A DNA stretch of 64,000 nt from Acidimicrobiaceae bacterium (GTDB lineage: Bacteria > Actinomycetota > Acidimicrobiia > Acidimicrobiales > Ilumatobacteraceae), in NCBI GenBank assembly GCA_016722025.1, contig JADKGZ010000019.1, forward strand, positions 1 through 64,000, read 5' to 3'. Positions 28,391 to 37,994 of this stretch are shown piece by piece. How positions within the stretch are numbered: position 1 is the stretch's first letter; every line of letters starts with the position of its first letter. The notes beneath the pieces are model-generated. The model was not told where the DNA came from. It searched no databases and saw only the letters and a list, made by a program, of their open reading frames with translations. The position numbers and the translations under genes were made by a program.

Positions 28391-28419
28391 TGGACACCGC
28401 AGGCCACTTCGAGCATCCT
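28391..28419 (+). promoter_or_regulatory. Promoter-like element before gene 28474
   Basis: TGGACA (28391-28396), 17 bp (containing GGCCACTTCG as in the 21465 element), CATCCT (28414-28419). The gene begins 55-70 bp downstream. Confidence 0.5.
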
Positions 28420-28473
28420 GCGACGATGATTTGATGCATGCTTTGTTGCTGTGCCGACTGACGCCGAAGGGAA

Positions 28474-28740
28474 GTGAAGTCATCTGCCGTGGACAACCGT
28501 TTCGTGAACCCCTTCGCCAAGGTGAGGCAGCTTCACCCCGACAACCCCGGTGACCGTGCGCTCATCTTGCGCTATGTCCGTCATCACGAACCGGATCCCA
28601 TCGACGCGGAGCACCTGGCATTGGGTATCTCCGAGTCGATCCGCGACGGCGAACTGAGCTTGACGATCGAGGACGACATGCTGATCATGCGCACAACGCA
28701 GGGCGACACCGTCACGGTAGCGGTAGCCGACCTTCCGTAG
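28474..28740 (+). CDS. Small acidic protein, unknown
   Basis: 88 residues from GTG 28474, or 83 from GTG 28489 (VDNRFVNPFAKVRQ). It contains RALILRYVRHHEPDPIDAEHLALGISESIRDGELSLTIEDDMLIMRTTQGDTVTVAVADL. Soluble, acidic, no known motif. A boundary-like ATCTGCCG at 28482-28489 overlaps its beginning, which favours the second start. Confidence 0.6.
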   Translation: MKSSAVDNRFVNPFAKVRQLHPDNPGDRALILRYVRHHEPDPIDAEHLALGISESIRDGELSLTIEDDMLIMRTTQGDTVTVAVADLP

Positions 28741-29102
28741 CTTTGCTGGAGGTTGTTCTTCGCGGTTGCCGACTGTGCTCGAGGCGCGACATCCCATGAG
28801 CGCTACAGGTACTCACCGTCTGGCCGGCACACGGTCTGACCTCAGGAATCGAGTTCCAGATGCGAAGAGTGCTCACCGGCCAGCGGCTCGGAACCAGCCA
28901 TTCACTCCGGTCGGTCGACTCCCATCAGATGCAAGGCAGCGGGGAACCGCCGACAGGGGCGCTGGAACCTCCCTCAGGTCTGATCCCACGCTCCTTCGGT
29001 GAGTATGACCCAGACACCGAGCGGGCCGTTCGTCGCGTCAGCGAGCCGATCTCGAATGAGCTCCGCTCGGCGCTGCCGCCCTCGCCTGAATGACCACCCT
29101 GC
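28741..29102. other. End of island, no clear gene
   Basis: 362 bp. A short plus-strand frame ending at 29093 has a plausible C-terminus (YDPDTERAVRRVSEPISNELRSAL) but no convincing start or promoter, so it could be the tail of a degraded gene. Nothing else recognised. Confidence 0.4.
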
Positions 29103-30044
29103 TCAGGCGTCGTATCCGGGGTCGCTGGGCCAGTTGGGTTGGAACAGGTGCCACTGCTCGGGCGCGCGGCGGATCAGGAACTCGAGCTCGTACGCCAGGT
29201 TCTGGGTGATGCGGGCCACGTCGTCGCGCAGGCCGCCCTGGCGTGCCAACGACAGCGGCGGGCGCACCACTGCGTAGTGGCCGTTGTACGCGGGCGTGAA
29301 GTAGCAGCCCACCGGCAAGATGGGCGCACCCACGCGCAGGCCCAGCGTGGCCGGGCCGGCGGGCAGCGTGGTGCGCTCGCCGAAGAACTCCACGTCGACG
29401 CCGCGCCGCTCGATGTCGCGGTCGCACAGCAGGCACACGATCTGGTTCTCACGCAGCGCCTTCACCACCGCGGGCCCGGCGGTGGGCCCGGTGGGCACCA
29501 CCGTCATGCCCAGCTCCTTGCGCAGGTCGGCGAACCACTGGAACAGCTCGGGCGGCTCGAGCGCTTCCACCACCACGGTGAGCGGGTAGCCCTGGTCGGT
29601 CATCCAGCGGCCGGCCCACTCCCAGCCACCCAGGTGCGGCAACGCGAAGATGCAGCCGTTGCCCAACGCCAGCGCATCGGTGATGTGCTCGAAGCCGTCG
29701 ACCGTGAAGTTGCGAGCGACCGTGCGCTTGCTCAGCGACGGCAAGCGGAAGCTCTCCATGTAGTAGTGCGCGTAGCTGTCGAACGACTGCTGTGCCGCCA
29801 CCCTGAGCGACGCACCACGCAGCTTCGGGTTCACCCGCTGCAGGTGCCGCTCGATCATCGCCCGCTTGGCCGGGTTGAAGAAGCTGGCGCCGAGGCCCAG
29901 CGAAGCAGCGGTGGCCGCGGCCACAGGGCCCGGCATCAGCTTCGCTGCCAGCGCCCCCAGCCGGTACGAGCCGACAGTGGCCGCGTCGGAGAGCCGTTGC
30001 CGCGCAGATGCCGGCGCTGACGCCGGCGGGTCGGGCTCAGTCAC
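29103..30044 (-). CDS. PatA-like phosphatidylinositol mannoside acyltransferase
   Basis: 313 residues of the LpxL/HtrB acyltransferase family. GCIFALPHLGGWEWAG holds the catalytic H-x4-E/D-type motif, and CLLCDRDIERRGVDVEFFG is the second conserved block. In mycobacteria the homologue acylates the mannose of PIM lipids at the inner face of the membrane. The GTG start at 30044 overlaps the PIP synthase stop by 8 bp, so the two lipid genes are coupled. Its last 27-42 bp match the remnant at 17464-17499, suggesting its 3' end is the island's attachment site. Confidence 0.85.
   Translation of the reverse strand: MTEPDPPASAPASARQRLSDAATVGSYRLGALAAKLMPGPVAAATAASLGLGASFFNPAKRAMIERHLQRVNPKLRGASLRVAAQQSFDSYAHYYMESFRLPSLSKRTVARNFTVDGFEHITDALALGNGCIFALPHLGGWEWAGRWMTDQGYPLTVVVEALEPPELFQWFADLRKELGMTVVPTGPTAGPAVVKALRENQIVCLLCDRDIERRGVDVEFFGERTTLPAGPATLGLRVGAPILPVGCYFTPAYNGHYAVVRPPLSLARQGGLRDDVARITQNLAYELEFLIRRAPEQWHLFQPNWPSDPGYDA
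29119..29145 (+). repeat. Right copy of imperfect 27-bp direct repeat (possible attR)
   Basis: 25 of 27 bases match 17470-17496 in the same orientation. It lies inside the last codons of the acyltransferase gene (FQPNWPSDP). Confidence 0.5.
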
Positions 30045-30744
30045 GGCGGAACGATGTGCGACCGGTGGCACGCGAGATGCGCGTGCGGCGCCGCTCGGTG
30101 CGCACCACGCGCCGGCTCTGCCGACGGCTGCGGCGCAGCTCGATCCGCTCGGCGGTGACCGGCGCGACCGCTGCCTGCTTCCACACCTTCACGAACCGCT
30201 GCACGGCCGTGACCGCGGTGAGGGCCAGCGTGACCCACAGGATGGGGATGAGCAGCGGCTCGAACAGCAGGCCGAGGCACAATGCGATGATGCGCTCGGC
30301 TCGCTCCATCAGGCCACCCTTGGCGTCGAGCCCGAGCGACTCGGCCTTGGCGCGCATGTAGCTGATGACCGAACTGAGCGCCATCACTCCGAACGGCAGC
30401 ATCGCCATGTGCGGCGACTCGGTGCTGGCGAAGTGCCACGCGACGCCACCGAACAGCAAGGCATCGGCGAAGCGGTCGATCGTGGAGTCGAAGAACGCGC
30501 CACGCTGGCTGGAAGAATCCGATGCTTTCGCGAGTGCACCGTCGAGCAGGTCGGGCAAGGCGGCGAGCACCACCAGCAACACGCCCAGGCGCAGCGACCC
30601 GTAGCCAATGGCCACCGCGGCCCCGACGGCCACCAAGAGCCCCATCACCGTCAGGTGGTCGGGCGTCAGGCCGGTGCGGCGCAGCCCGTTGCCGAGCGGC
30701 TTGACGGCCTTGTCGACCGGAACGCGGAACTTACCGTCGAACAT
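30037..30744 (-). CDS. pgsA: Phosphatidylinositol phosphate synthase (CDP-alcohol phosphotransferase)
   Basis: 235 residues with about six transmembrane helices. The CDP-alcohol motif reads DLLDGALAKASDSSSQRGAFFDSTIDR, i.e. D-x2-DG-x2-A-K...G-x3-D-x3-D, with Lys in place of the usual Arg. It makes phosphatidylinositol phosphate from CDP-diacylglycerol and inositol phosphate, the first step to PI and PIM. The C-terminal tail is strongly basic. The start ATG 30744 gives MFDGKFRVPVDKAVKP. Operon with the PatA-like gene. Confidence 0.87.
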   Translation of the reverse strand: MFDGKFRVPVDKAVKPLGNGLRRTGLTPDHLTVMGLLVAVGAAVAIGYGSLRLGVLLVVLAALPDLLDGALAKASDSSSQRGAFFDSTIDRFADALLFGGVAWHFASTESPHMAMLPFGVMALSSVISYMRAKAESLGLDAKGGLMERAERIIALCLGLLFEPLLIPILWVTLALTAVTAVQRFVKVWKQAAVAPVTAERIELRRSRRQSRRVVRTERRRTRISRATGRTSFRRD

Positions 30745-30840
30745 TGGGCCCCAGGATACCCCTTGCCGACGGGGTCCGTGCCGACTCCCGCTGCGCCGGT
30801 GCGAGGTGGTGGCCGAGCCCGTCCATGACAACATGGTGGC

Positions 30841-31146
30841 ATGCAGAGTGCCTCGCCCGACGACCTCGCTGTCGCGTTCCGATCCATCCCCCGACGACTA
30901 CGCGAGGCGCAAGGCGAGGCACCTCACGAGCTCACCTCCAACCCCACCGCCGAGATGCATGGCTTGCTGGCAGAGGCCGGTCGGCTGCTCGGCACCAACG
31001 ATGACCCCTCCGCGCTCGCCGACGCGGTGACCGCCGTGCACGCCGACGCGTGGGACGAAGCCGTGCTCGAACGCCTGCAGCAGATCGCACTCGACCTCGG
31101 CCGGTTGTTGCGGCACATCTCGGCACTCGGCGAAGGCCGCAGCTGA
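30841..31146 (+). CDS. Small helical protein, unknown
   Basis: 101 residues. The N-terminal part is charged; residues 40-100 are amphipathic helices (MHGLLAEAGRLLG, VLERLQQIALDLGRLLRHISAL). No signal peptide. Divergent from the PIP synthase gene with a 96-bp gap. Family not recognised. Confidence 0.6.
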   Translation: MQSASPDDLAVAFRSIPRRLREAQGEAPHELTSNPTAEMHGLLAEAGRLLGTNDDPSALADAVTAVHADAWDEAVLERLQQIALDLGRLLRHISALGEGRS

Positions 31147-31153
31147 CCGCGAC

Positions 31154-31684
31154 TCAGATGTCCCACTCCTCCACCGGGTTGTCCTGCACCAGGTGCTCGA
31201 TGACGCGGCCGTTGACTGCGTCGACCAGCACCAGGCCGCGCCGGCGGGGTGGCTCCTCGGCCGAGTAGATGAGCACCCGCCAGGTGGGCCGGCTGCGCAA
31301 CCCGCGCCACACCTGCTGCGCCGATGCGTGACCGACGGCGAACTCGACGGCGCCCTGGGCCGCCACCAGCGCCTGGCGCTCGTCGATCTGCATGCGCCAG
31401 CCCGAGGTGAAGGAGAACACGCCGACCGCGCCCAGCATCACGAACGCCCACAGGAAGCCGTCGTTCACCAGCGCCGACGAATCGCGCTTGGTCAGCCACA
31501 GCACCAGGCACAGTGCCGCGAACGCGAGGTAGATGACCGCCGGCTTGCGGCGACGACTGTTGTCGGGGAACTCGTACGGGCCGGCGTACTCGTGCGCGTT
31601 GAGATCGTCGGGAAGCGAGTCGCGCAGGTCGTCTGCGCCGGGTGCGTCGCCAGGTGCGTCATGGGCATCGGTTGCGTCGGTCAT
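31154..31684 (-). CDS. Membrane protein with two transmembrane helices
   Basis: 176 residues. An acidic N-terminus is followed by spans VIYLAFAALCLVLWL and FLWAFVMLGAVGVFSFTSGW, then a soluble domain with VWRGLRSRPTWRVLIYSAEEPPRRRGLVLVDAVNGRVIEHLVQDNP. That last part resembles a PepSY-like small domain. Function unknown. Confidence 0.68.
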   Translation of the reverse strand: MTDATDAHDAPGDAPGADDLRDSLPDDLNAHEYAGPYEFPDNSRRRKPAVIYLAFAALCLVLWLTKRDSSALVNDGFLWAFVMLGAVGVFSFTSGWRMQIDERQALVAAQGAVEFAVGHASAQQVWRGLRSRPTWRVLIYSAEEPPRRRGLVLVDAVNGRVIEHLVQDNPVEEWDI

Positions 31685-31771
31685 GCGGGCTCAAGGCTAG
31701 TGGCCGCGCCCGCTCCAGCCGCATGCCCGCTGCGCAGCCGGTTGCTCGCGACCATGTGGCAGCATGGGTCG

Positions 31772-32476
31772 ATGAGCACGCTGCACACCGATCGCGTCGC
31801 TTGCGGCGACGCAGGCGAGATGGATCTGCACATCTGGACTCCCGACGCCCCGCCGCGGGCGGCAGTGCTGTTGGTCCAAGAGATCTTCGGCGTCGGCGCC
31901 TACATCCGTGCCGTCGCCGAACGGCTGGCGGCCGCGGGGTACCTGGTGGGTGCACCCGACGTCTTCTGGCGCTTCGCACCCAACTGGGCAGCAGGCCACG
32001 ACCAGGCAGGCCTCGATGCCAGCCTCGAGCAGGTGGGCCGGCTCGACTTCCCCGCTGCCGTGGGCGATCTGTGTGCCGCGCTCGACCACCTGGCCGCCAC
32101 GCCCGGCATCGGCCAGCCACCGGCGGTGATGGGCTTCTGCCTCGGCGGCACGCTCGCCTGGGCCGTGGCTGCCAACGCTCAGCCGTCGGTCTGCGTCAGC
32201 TACTACGGCTCCGGTGTACCCGGCATGCTGGGCATGATCGAGCAGGTGAGCTGCCCCACGTTGTTCCACTTCGGCAACACCGACGCGTACATCCCCAACG
32301 AGGGTGTCGACGCGGTCGGCGCGGCCATCGCCGGGCGCGAGGGCTTCGTGCTCAACGTGGAGCACGCGGGTCATGCCTTCGACAACCACGAGAGCGAGAT
32401 CTTCTACGACGAAGCGGCAGCCAAGGCGGCGTGGGCCAAGACGATGGCGTTCCTCAGCCTCTACCTGCCTGCCTGA
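31772..32476 (+). CDS. Dienelactone hydrolase family protein
   Basis: 234 residues. The alpha/beta-hydrolase core has an N-terminal VLLVQEIFGVGAYIRAVAERLAAAGY, the nucleophile elbow GFCLGGTLAW (Cys in place of Ser, typical of dienelactone hydrolases), an Asp in FGNTDAYIP and the His in EHAGHAFDN. It may hydrolyse lactone or ester intermediates of aromatic degradation. The start is ATG 31772. Confidence 0.88.
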   Translation: MSTLHTDRVACGDAGEMDLHIWTPDAPPRAAVLLVQEIFGVGAYIRAVAERLAAAGYLVGAPDVFWRFAPNWAAGHDQAGLDASLEQVGRLDFPAAVGDLCAALDHLAATPGIGQPPAVMGFCLGGTLAWAVAANAQPSVCVSYYGSGVPGMLGMIEQVSCPTLFHFGNTDAYIPNEGVDAVGAAIAGREGFVLNVEHAGHAFDNHESEIFYDEAAAKAAWAKTMAFLSLYLPA

Positions 32477-32520
32477 GACCGGCCGCTGGCACCGGCGAGG
32501 CCGCTCGCGTGGGCGCAGCG

Positions 32521-33541
32521 CTAGTCGAACAGGGCCTGCGGGCGATCGGCGGCCGGCACCGGCAGGCCGATGTGTGCGTAGGCCGCGGGCATCGCAATGC
32601 GACCGCGAGGCGTGCGGGCCAACAGGCCTTGCTGGATGAGGAACGGCTCGTACATGTCCTCCACCGTCTCGGGCTGCTCGCCGACACTGATGGCCACGGT
32701 GCTGAGCCCCACCGGGCCACCCGCGAACTGCTGGCAGATGGCGTTGAGGATGGCGCGGTCGACCTTGTCGAGGCCGCGCTCGTCGACACCGAACACCTTC
32801 AAGCCTTCGCGGGCGGTGGACTCGGCGATGGTGCCATCGCCGCGAACCTCGGCGAAGTCGCGAACACGGCGCAGCAGCCGGTTCGCGATGCGCGGCGTGC
32901 CGCGCGATCGGCGAGCGATCTCCCAAGCGCCTTCCGCGGAGATGCGCACGCGCAAGATGCCGGCGGCGCGACGCACGATGGCCTCCAGCTCGTCGTCGGC
33001 GTAGTAGTCGAGCCGGGCGACGAGGCCGAAGCGATCGCGCAGCGGGCCGGTGATCATGCCGGTGCGCGTGGTGGCGCCCACCAACGTGAACGGGGGAAGG
33101 GTGAGTCGGATGCTCGACGCTGCCGGGCCTTTGCCGACGACGATGTCGAGCTGGAAGTCTTCCATTGCCGGATACAGGATCTCTTCCACCGCTCGCGAGA
33201 GGCGATGGATCTCGTCGATGAACAGCACGTCGCCTTCCTCGAGCTTGGTGAGGATGGCGGCGAGGTCGCCGGCCCGCTCGAGTGCCGGACCGGAGGTGAT
33301 GTGCATGTGCACCCCCATCTCGGCGGCGACGATGCCGGCCATCGAGGTCTTCCCCAAGCCGGGTGGGCCCGCCAGCAGCAGGTGGTCGGCGGGCTGGCCG
33401 CGCATCTTGGCCGCTTCCAGGACGATGGAGAGGTGCTCCTTCAGCTCGCGCTGGCCAACGAACTCGCTGAGCCGCCGCGGCCGAAGCCCGACTTCGTCGA
33501 CCTCCTCGTGGTCGTCGACCGTCGCCGGTTCAAGGAACTCG

Positions 33542-33549
<8 letters not shown>
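32521..33549 (-). CDS. ruvB: Holliday junction branch migration ATPase RuvB
   Basis: 342 residues, AAA+ motor. Walker [12 protein letters not shown], Walker [10 protein letters not shown], sensor I region [10 protein letters not shown], and the C-terminal winged helix [12 protein letters not shown]. The start overlaps ruvA by 8 bp. With RuvA it drives branch migration and RuvC cuts. Confidence 0.96.
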
Positions 33550-34131
<582 letters not shown>

Positions 34132-34135
<4 letters not shown>

Positions 34136-34653
34136 CTGGCCACCGCCTGTGCGATGCGGCGGCGCATGGGCGCCGCGGCGATGTAGCACAACGCCAACGC
34201 CGCGGCGTCGGCAGCGTCGGCGGGCTTGGGCGGTGCCGACAGGCCCAGCCGGGCCTGCACCATCCGTTGCACCTGCGCCTTGTCGGCACCGCCCCAACCG
34301 GCCACGCAATCCTTCACCTGGTTGGGGGTGAACTGGACGACATCACAACCGAAGGCCGCCGCTTCGGCCAGGGCGAGCCCACTGGCCTGCCCGACGCTCA
34401 TGGCGGTGCGCACGTTGGTCTGGAAGAACACCTGCTCGACCGCCACTGCGAACGGCCGGTACTGCTGCAGCAGCAGCACCAGCTCCCCCTTCAGCTCGGC
34501 CAGCCGCGTGGGCAGCGGATCGGTGGGCGGAGTGCGGATGACACCGAGCGCGATGGGCCGTACGGTGTTGCCGGCCGCGTGCAGCACCGCGTAACCACAA
34601 CGCGTGAGACCCGGGTCGATTCCCAGCACCACGGCTTCATCGCGTACGAACAC
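34132..34653 (-). CDS. ruvC: Holliday junction resolvase RuvC
   Basis: 173 residues. Catalytic acids: Asp in VLGIDPGLTRCGYAV, Glu in AVEQVFFQTN, and the C-terminal DAADAAALALCY pair. The start is GTG 34653. It is the first gene of ruvC-ruvA-ruvB. In many actinobacteria yebC precedes ruvC; here a lipoprotein hydrolase gene and a peroxiredoxin gene separate them. Confidence 0.95.
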
Positions 34654-34720
34654 GCGTACGAGGCTAGCGGATGATGCGCCCGGGTCCGGGGACCATCGAG
34701 CGATGTGGCAACGTTGCCCG

Positions 34721-36792
34721 ATGCGCCGTCGTGCCGTCTGCTTGCTCGCCTTCACCGCCATGCTCGCCGCTGCGTGCAGCGACGAGCCGCCCGCAACCGG
34801 CAGCACCGCCGTCACCGAGCGCACCGATGGCGCTGCCGGCTCCACCGAGGCTGCCGGCACCGAGGTGGCGACACCAGACGAGGCAACACCCGACGACACC
34901 CTCCCCGAGGATGCCATCCTCGACATCTCGCTGGCGTGCGACCCGCTCGACGAGCGCGCTTGCCTGCTGCCGTGGCCCAACGATGCCTTCACCGTCCCCG
35001 ATGCATCCACCGACACCGGTCGCCGGCTCGACATCCACCCTGCGAGCGCTCCCGCCAACGCGACGGGCACACCCATCGATGTCACCGATCAGAACCGCGC
35101 CGACGGCTTCTCGCCGGGTTCCGCCGTGCTCGCGCTGGTGCCCGGTCTCGATGTGCAGGCCACGGGCATCGCACCCAGCACCGACATCGGCTCATCGTTG
35201 GCCCCCGACGCGCCCATCGTGCTGCTCGACACCACCACCGGCCGACGAGTGCCCTACTGGGGCGAGCTCGACGCGCCGGCACCCGACGGCGACCAACTGT
35301 TGATGATCCACCCGGCGACGAGCCTCGGCGAAGGCCATCACCTGGTGGTGGCCCTGCGCGAGATGAAGGACTCCAGCGGCGCCGTCATCGAACGCACGAC
35401 GGCGTTCCAGGCGGCCATCGACGGCACACCGGAGCCACTCGAGCGGGCGAGGGCCTTCCGCGAGATGCTGGCAACGCTGGCTGACGCGGGAGTGCCCGAC
35501 GGCGACTTGTACCTGGCATGGGACTTCACGGTCGCCAGCGCGCGCAGCCTCAGTGGTCGCATGTTGCACATCCGCGAGCAGGCCTACGCGGCACTCGGCG
35601 ACGCAGCGCCCGCGTTCGCCATCACAGCGGCGGCCGACGACGGCAACGTGCGCACCATCGACGGCACCTATGAGGTGCCCAACTTCCTCACCGCCGACGG
35701 TTCTCCCGGCAACACCTTCACCCTCGACGCCGACGGCCTGCCCATGCGCAGCACGGGCTCACCCACCTTCTCGGCGAGCTTCCGCTGCGTGGTGCCCGTC
35801 GCCGCCAGTTCCCCGTGCCGGCCATCGTGTACGGGCACGGTCTGCTCGGCAACCGCGGCGAAGTCGACGCGCTCTCGTTCGCCGCCGAGCTCGGCGTCGC
35901 TGCCGCCTGCGCCACCGATGAGATCGGCATGAGCACCGACGACATCGGCAACCTGGCCGCCATCCTCGGCGACCTCTCGCACTTCGACCAGCAAGCCGAC
36001 CGCATGCAGCAGGGTTTGCTCAACCAGCAGTTCCTCGGCCGCTTGCTCAACCACCCGGCCGGGTTCGCGTCGTCACCGGAGTTCCAGGCCGCTACCGGCA
36101 TACCGTTGGTCGCGATCGGCGAGACGCAGTTCGTGGGCAACAGCCAAGGTGGCATCCTCGGTGGCGCGGCGAGCGCCGTCAGCAGCGAGTGGTCGCGCGT
36201 GGTGCTCGGCGTGCCCGGCATCAACTACTCGCTGCTGCTGCCTCGCTCCAGCGATTGGCCCGAGTTCCAGACCATCTTCGACGTCGCCTACACCGACCCG
36301 GTGAACCGTGTGCTGGCACTGCAGCTCATCCAGCTGCTGTGGGATCGCGGCGAGAACGACGGGTACGCGCAGCACCTCACCACCGCGCCGTACCCGGGCA
36401 TCGACGCCAAGCAAGTGCTGATGGTGCAGGCCTTCGGCGACCACCAGGTGTCCAACGTCGCCACCGAGGTGCTGGCGCGCACACTGGGCGCGAGCGTGCA
36501 CGAGCCGGCGATCGGCCCGGGGCGCAGCAACGACGTCGACCCGCTGTGGGGCATCGCCGCGTACGACCCTGGTGCCGCCACCAACGGCGTGCTGGTGCTG
36601 TGGGACTTCGGCACACCGGCCCCACCACCGGTGAACCTGCCGCCGACCGAACCCGAGTACGGCACCGATCCGCACGGTGCCGGCAGCAATGAGCCGCTGG
36701 TGCTGCAGCAGGCGCTCACGTTCCTGTTCAGCGGTCAGTTCGTCGACGTGTGCGCCGCGGCTCCGTGCCGCAGCGATGTGCTCGGCGGCTAG
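34721..36792 (+). CDS. Large secreted alpha/beta-hydrolase-like lipoprotein (one frameshift)
   Basis: About 690 residues. The signal peptide with lipobox CLLAFTAMLAAAC is followed by a Thr/Ala-rich spacer. The N-terminal domain is of a type common in acidimicrobial secreted esterases (DPLDERACLLPWPNDAFTVPD). The second half has IVYGHGLLGNRGEVDAL (oxyanion region) and the nucleophile elbow VGNSQGGILGG. A missing base in the C-run near 35800 splits the frame; the continuation starts QFPVPAIVYGHG. Two starts are possible (34703, 34721); the second is preferred. Confidence 0.75.
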
Positions 36793-37244
36793 CGCGGCAG
36801 GCCGAGCAAGACGTCGACCAGCTCGCCGACCGGCCGGAACGTGAGCCCGGCGATGGCACGGTGCACGTAGCGCACGATGCCCTCGCGATCGACGATGAAC
36901 ACGCTGCGGCGAGGAAAGCCCAGCGGGCCGAGCGTGCCGTACGCCGCGGCCACCACCTTGTCGGTGTCGGCCAGAAGCGGAAACCTGAACCCGTGCTTGA
37001 GGGCGAACTTCTCGTGGCTCTCCACGCTCTGGGCCGAGATCGCGACCACCTGCGCGTCGAGCGCTTCGAACTGCGACAGATCGTCGTTGTAGCTGTTGAG
37101 CTGCTTCGTGCACACCGGCGTGTCGTCGCCAGGGTAGAAGACCAGCACCAACGGCTTGCCTGCGTAGTCGCTCAGCGATGCCTCGCCGCCGCCGGTGGAC
37201 GGCAGCGTGAACGACGGAGCGGAGTCACCGACCGAGATGCTCAC
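36789..37244 (-). CDS. bcp: Peroxiredoxin (Bcp/PrxQ type)
   Basis: 151 residues. The peroxidatic Cys lies in YPGDDTPVCTKQL; a usual second Cys five residues before it is absent, so it acts as a 1-Cys or atypical enzyme. It reduces hydroperoxides using thioredoxin-like donors. The GTG start overlaps the yebC stop by 4 bp; its own stop overlaps the convergent hydrolase stop by 4 bp. Confidence 0.9.
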   Translation of the reverse strand: MSISVGDSAPSFTLPSTGGGEASLSDYAGKPLVLVFYPGDDTPVCTKQLNSYNDDLSQFEALDAQVVAISAQSVESHEKFALKHGFRFPLLADTDKVVAAAYGTLGPLGFPRRSVFIVDREGIVRYVHRAIAGLTFRPVGELVDVLLGLPR

Positions 37245-37990
37245 TCGCCCACCGCCTCCATCAGCTCTTCGCTGATGTCGAAGTTGCTGTACACGTCTTG
37301 CACGTCGTCGTTGTCCTCCAGCGCATCGATGATGCGCAGGATCTTGCGAGCGTCGTCGGCATCGGTGACCTCCACCGTCATGCTCGAGACCATCGTGCTC
37401 TCCGCCGACGCAACCTCGAGGCCTGCGCTCTGCAGCGCATCGCGCACGTCGAACACGTGCGCCGGGTCGCAGGTGAGCCGCCACATGCCGTCGCCGTCGT
37501 TGGCGACATCGTCGGCGCCGGCCTCCAGTGCGGCCATCATCACCGTGTCTTCGTCGCCGCCTTGCACCAGCAGCACGCCGCGGCGGCTGAACTGCCAGCC
37601 AACGGCGCCGGGCTCAGCGAGCGCACCCCCCAACTTCGCGAAGATGTTGCGCACATCGCCGCCGCTGCGGTTGCGGTTGTCGGTGAGCACGTCGACCAGC
37701 ATCGCCACCCCGCCGGGGGCGTAGCCCTCGTACGTGATCGACTCGTAGGTGCCCCCGTCGGTGACGCCTGCTCCCCGCTTCACGGCACGGTCGATTGCGT
37801 CGTTGGTCATCTGCGCCGCCTTGGCCTTCAAGATGACGGTGCGCAGCGAGGCGTTGGTGGACGGGTCGCCGCCGCCTTCGCGTGCCGCGACCTCGAGCTG
37901 GCGGGCGATCTTGTTGAACACCTTGGCCCGCGCCTTGTCGGCGGCGCCCTTCTTGTGCTTGATCGTTGCCCACTTGGAATGGCCCGACAT
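37241..37990 (-). CDS. yebC: YebC/PmpR-family DNA-binding protein
   Basis: 249 residues starting MSGHSKWATIKHKKGAADKARAKVFNKIAR, the family hallmark. YebC proteins have been linked to transcription control and, more recently, to relief of ribosome stalling at proline stretches. The gene follows pdxT after 4 bp. Confidence 0.95.
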   Translation of the reverse strand: MSGHSKWATIKHKKGAADKARAKVFNKIARQLEVAAREGGGDPSTNASLRTVILKAKAAQMTNDAIDRAVKRGAGVTDGGTYESITYEGYAPGGVAMLVDVLTDNRNRSGGDVRNIFAKLGGALAEPGAVGWQFSRRGVLLVQGGDEDTVMMAALEAGADDVANDGDGMWRLTCDPAHVFDVRDALQSAGLEVASAESTMVSSMTVEVTDADDARKILRIIDALEDNDDVQDVYSNFDISEELMEAVGE

Positions 37991-37994
37991 TGGA

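Larger units (their letters stand above)
20799..28489. repeat. Array of boundary motifs separating one-gene units
   Basis: The motif (GCGCAGATC)TGCCG(A/C) recurs with TGCCG starting at 20799, 21450, 21973, 22607, 23246, 23880, 24527, 25836, 26869, 26915, 27313, 28312, 28369 (TGCCT) and 28485. The left half is best kept at 22607, 23880, 26915 and 27313 (GCGCAGATC) and at 23246 and 24527 (GAGCCAGATC); AGATCT is palindromic. The motifs fall between genes, giving units of about 400-1300 bp with mostly one gene or one toxin-antitoxin pair; the only exception is 28485, which touches the start of the last gene. The units at 26869 and 28312 are very short (46 and 57 bp). Confidence 0.6.

Noticed and set aside
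28860..29093. 77-codon frame at the right end of the island
   Set aside because: Only its last part looks protein-like; no promoter or ribosome site supports the start, so I list it only as a possible gene tail.
17464..29145. A classical integron with attC sites
   Set aside because: The recombinases lack an IntI-specific segment, a pair of overlapping genes is unlike intI, and the boundary sequences do not contain matching RYYYAAC and GTTRRRY ends. I keep only the looser term cassette-like array.
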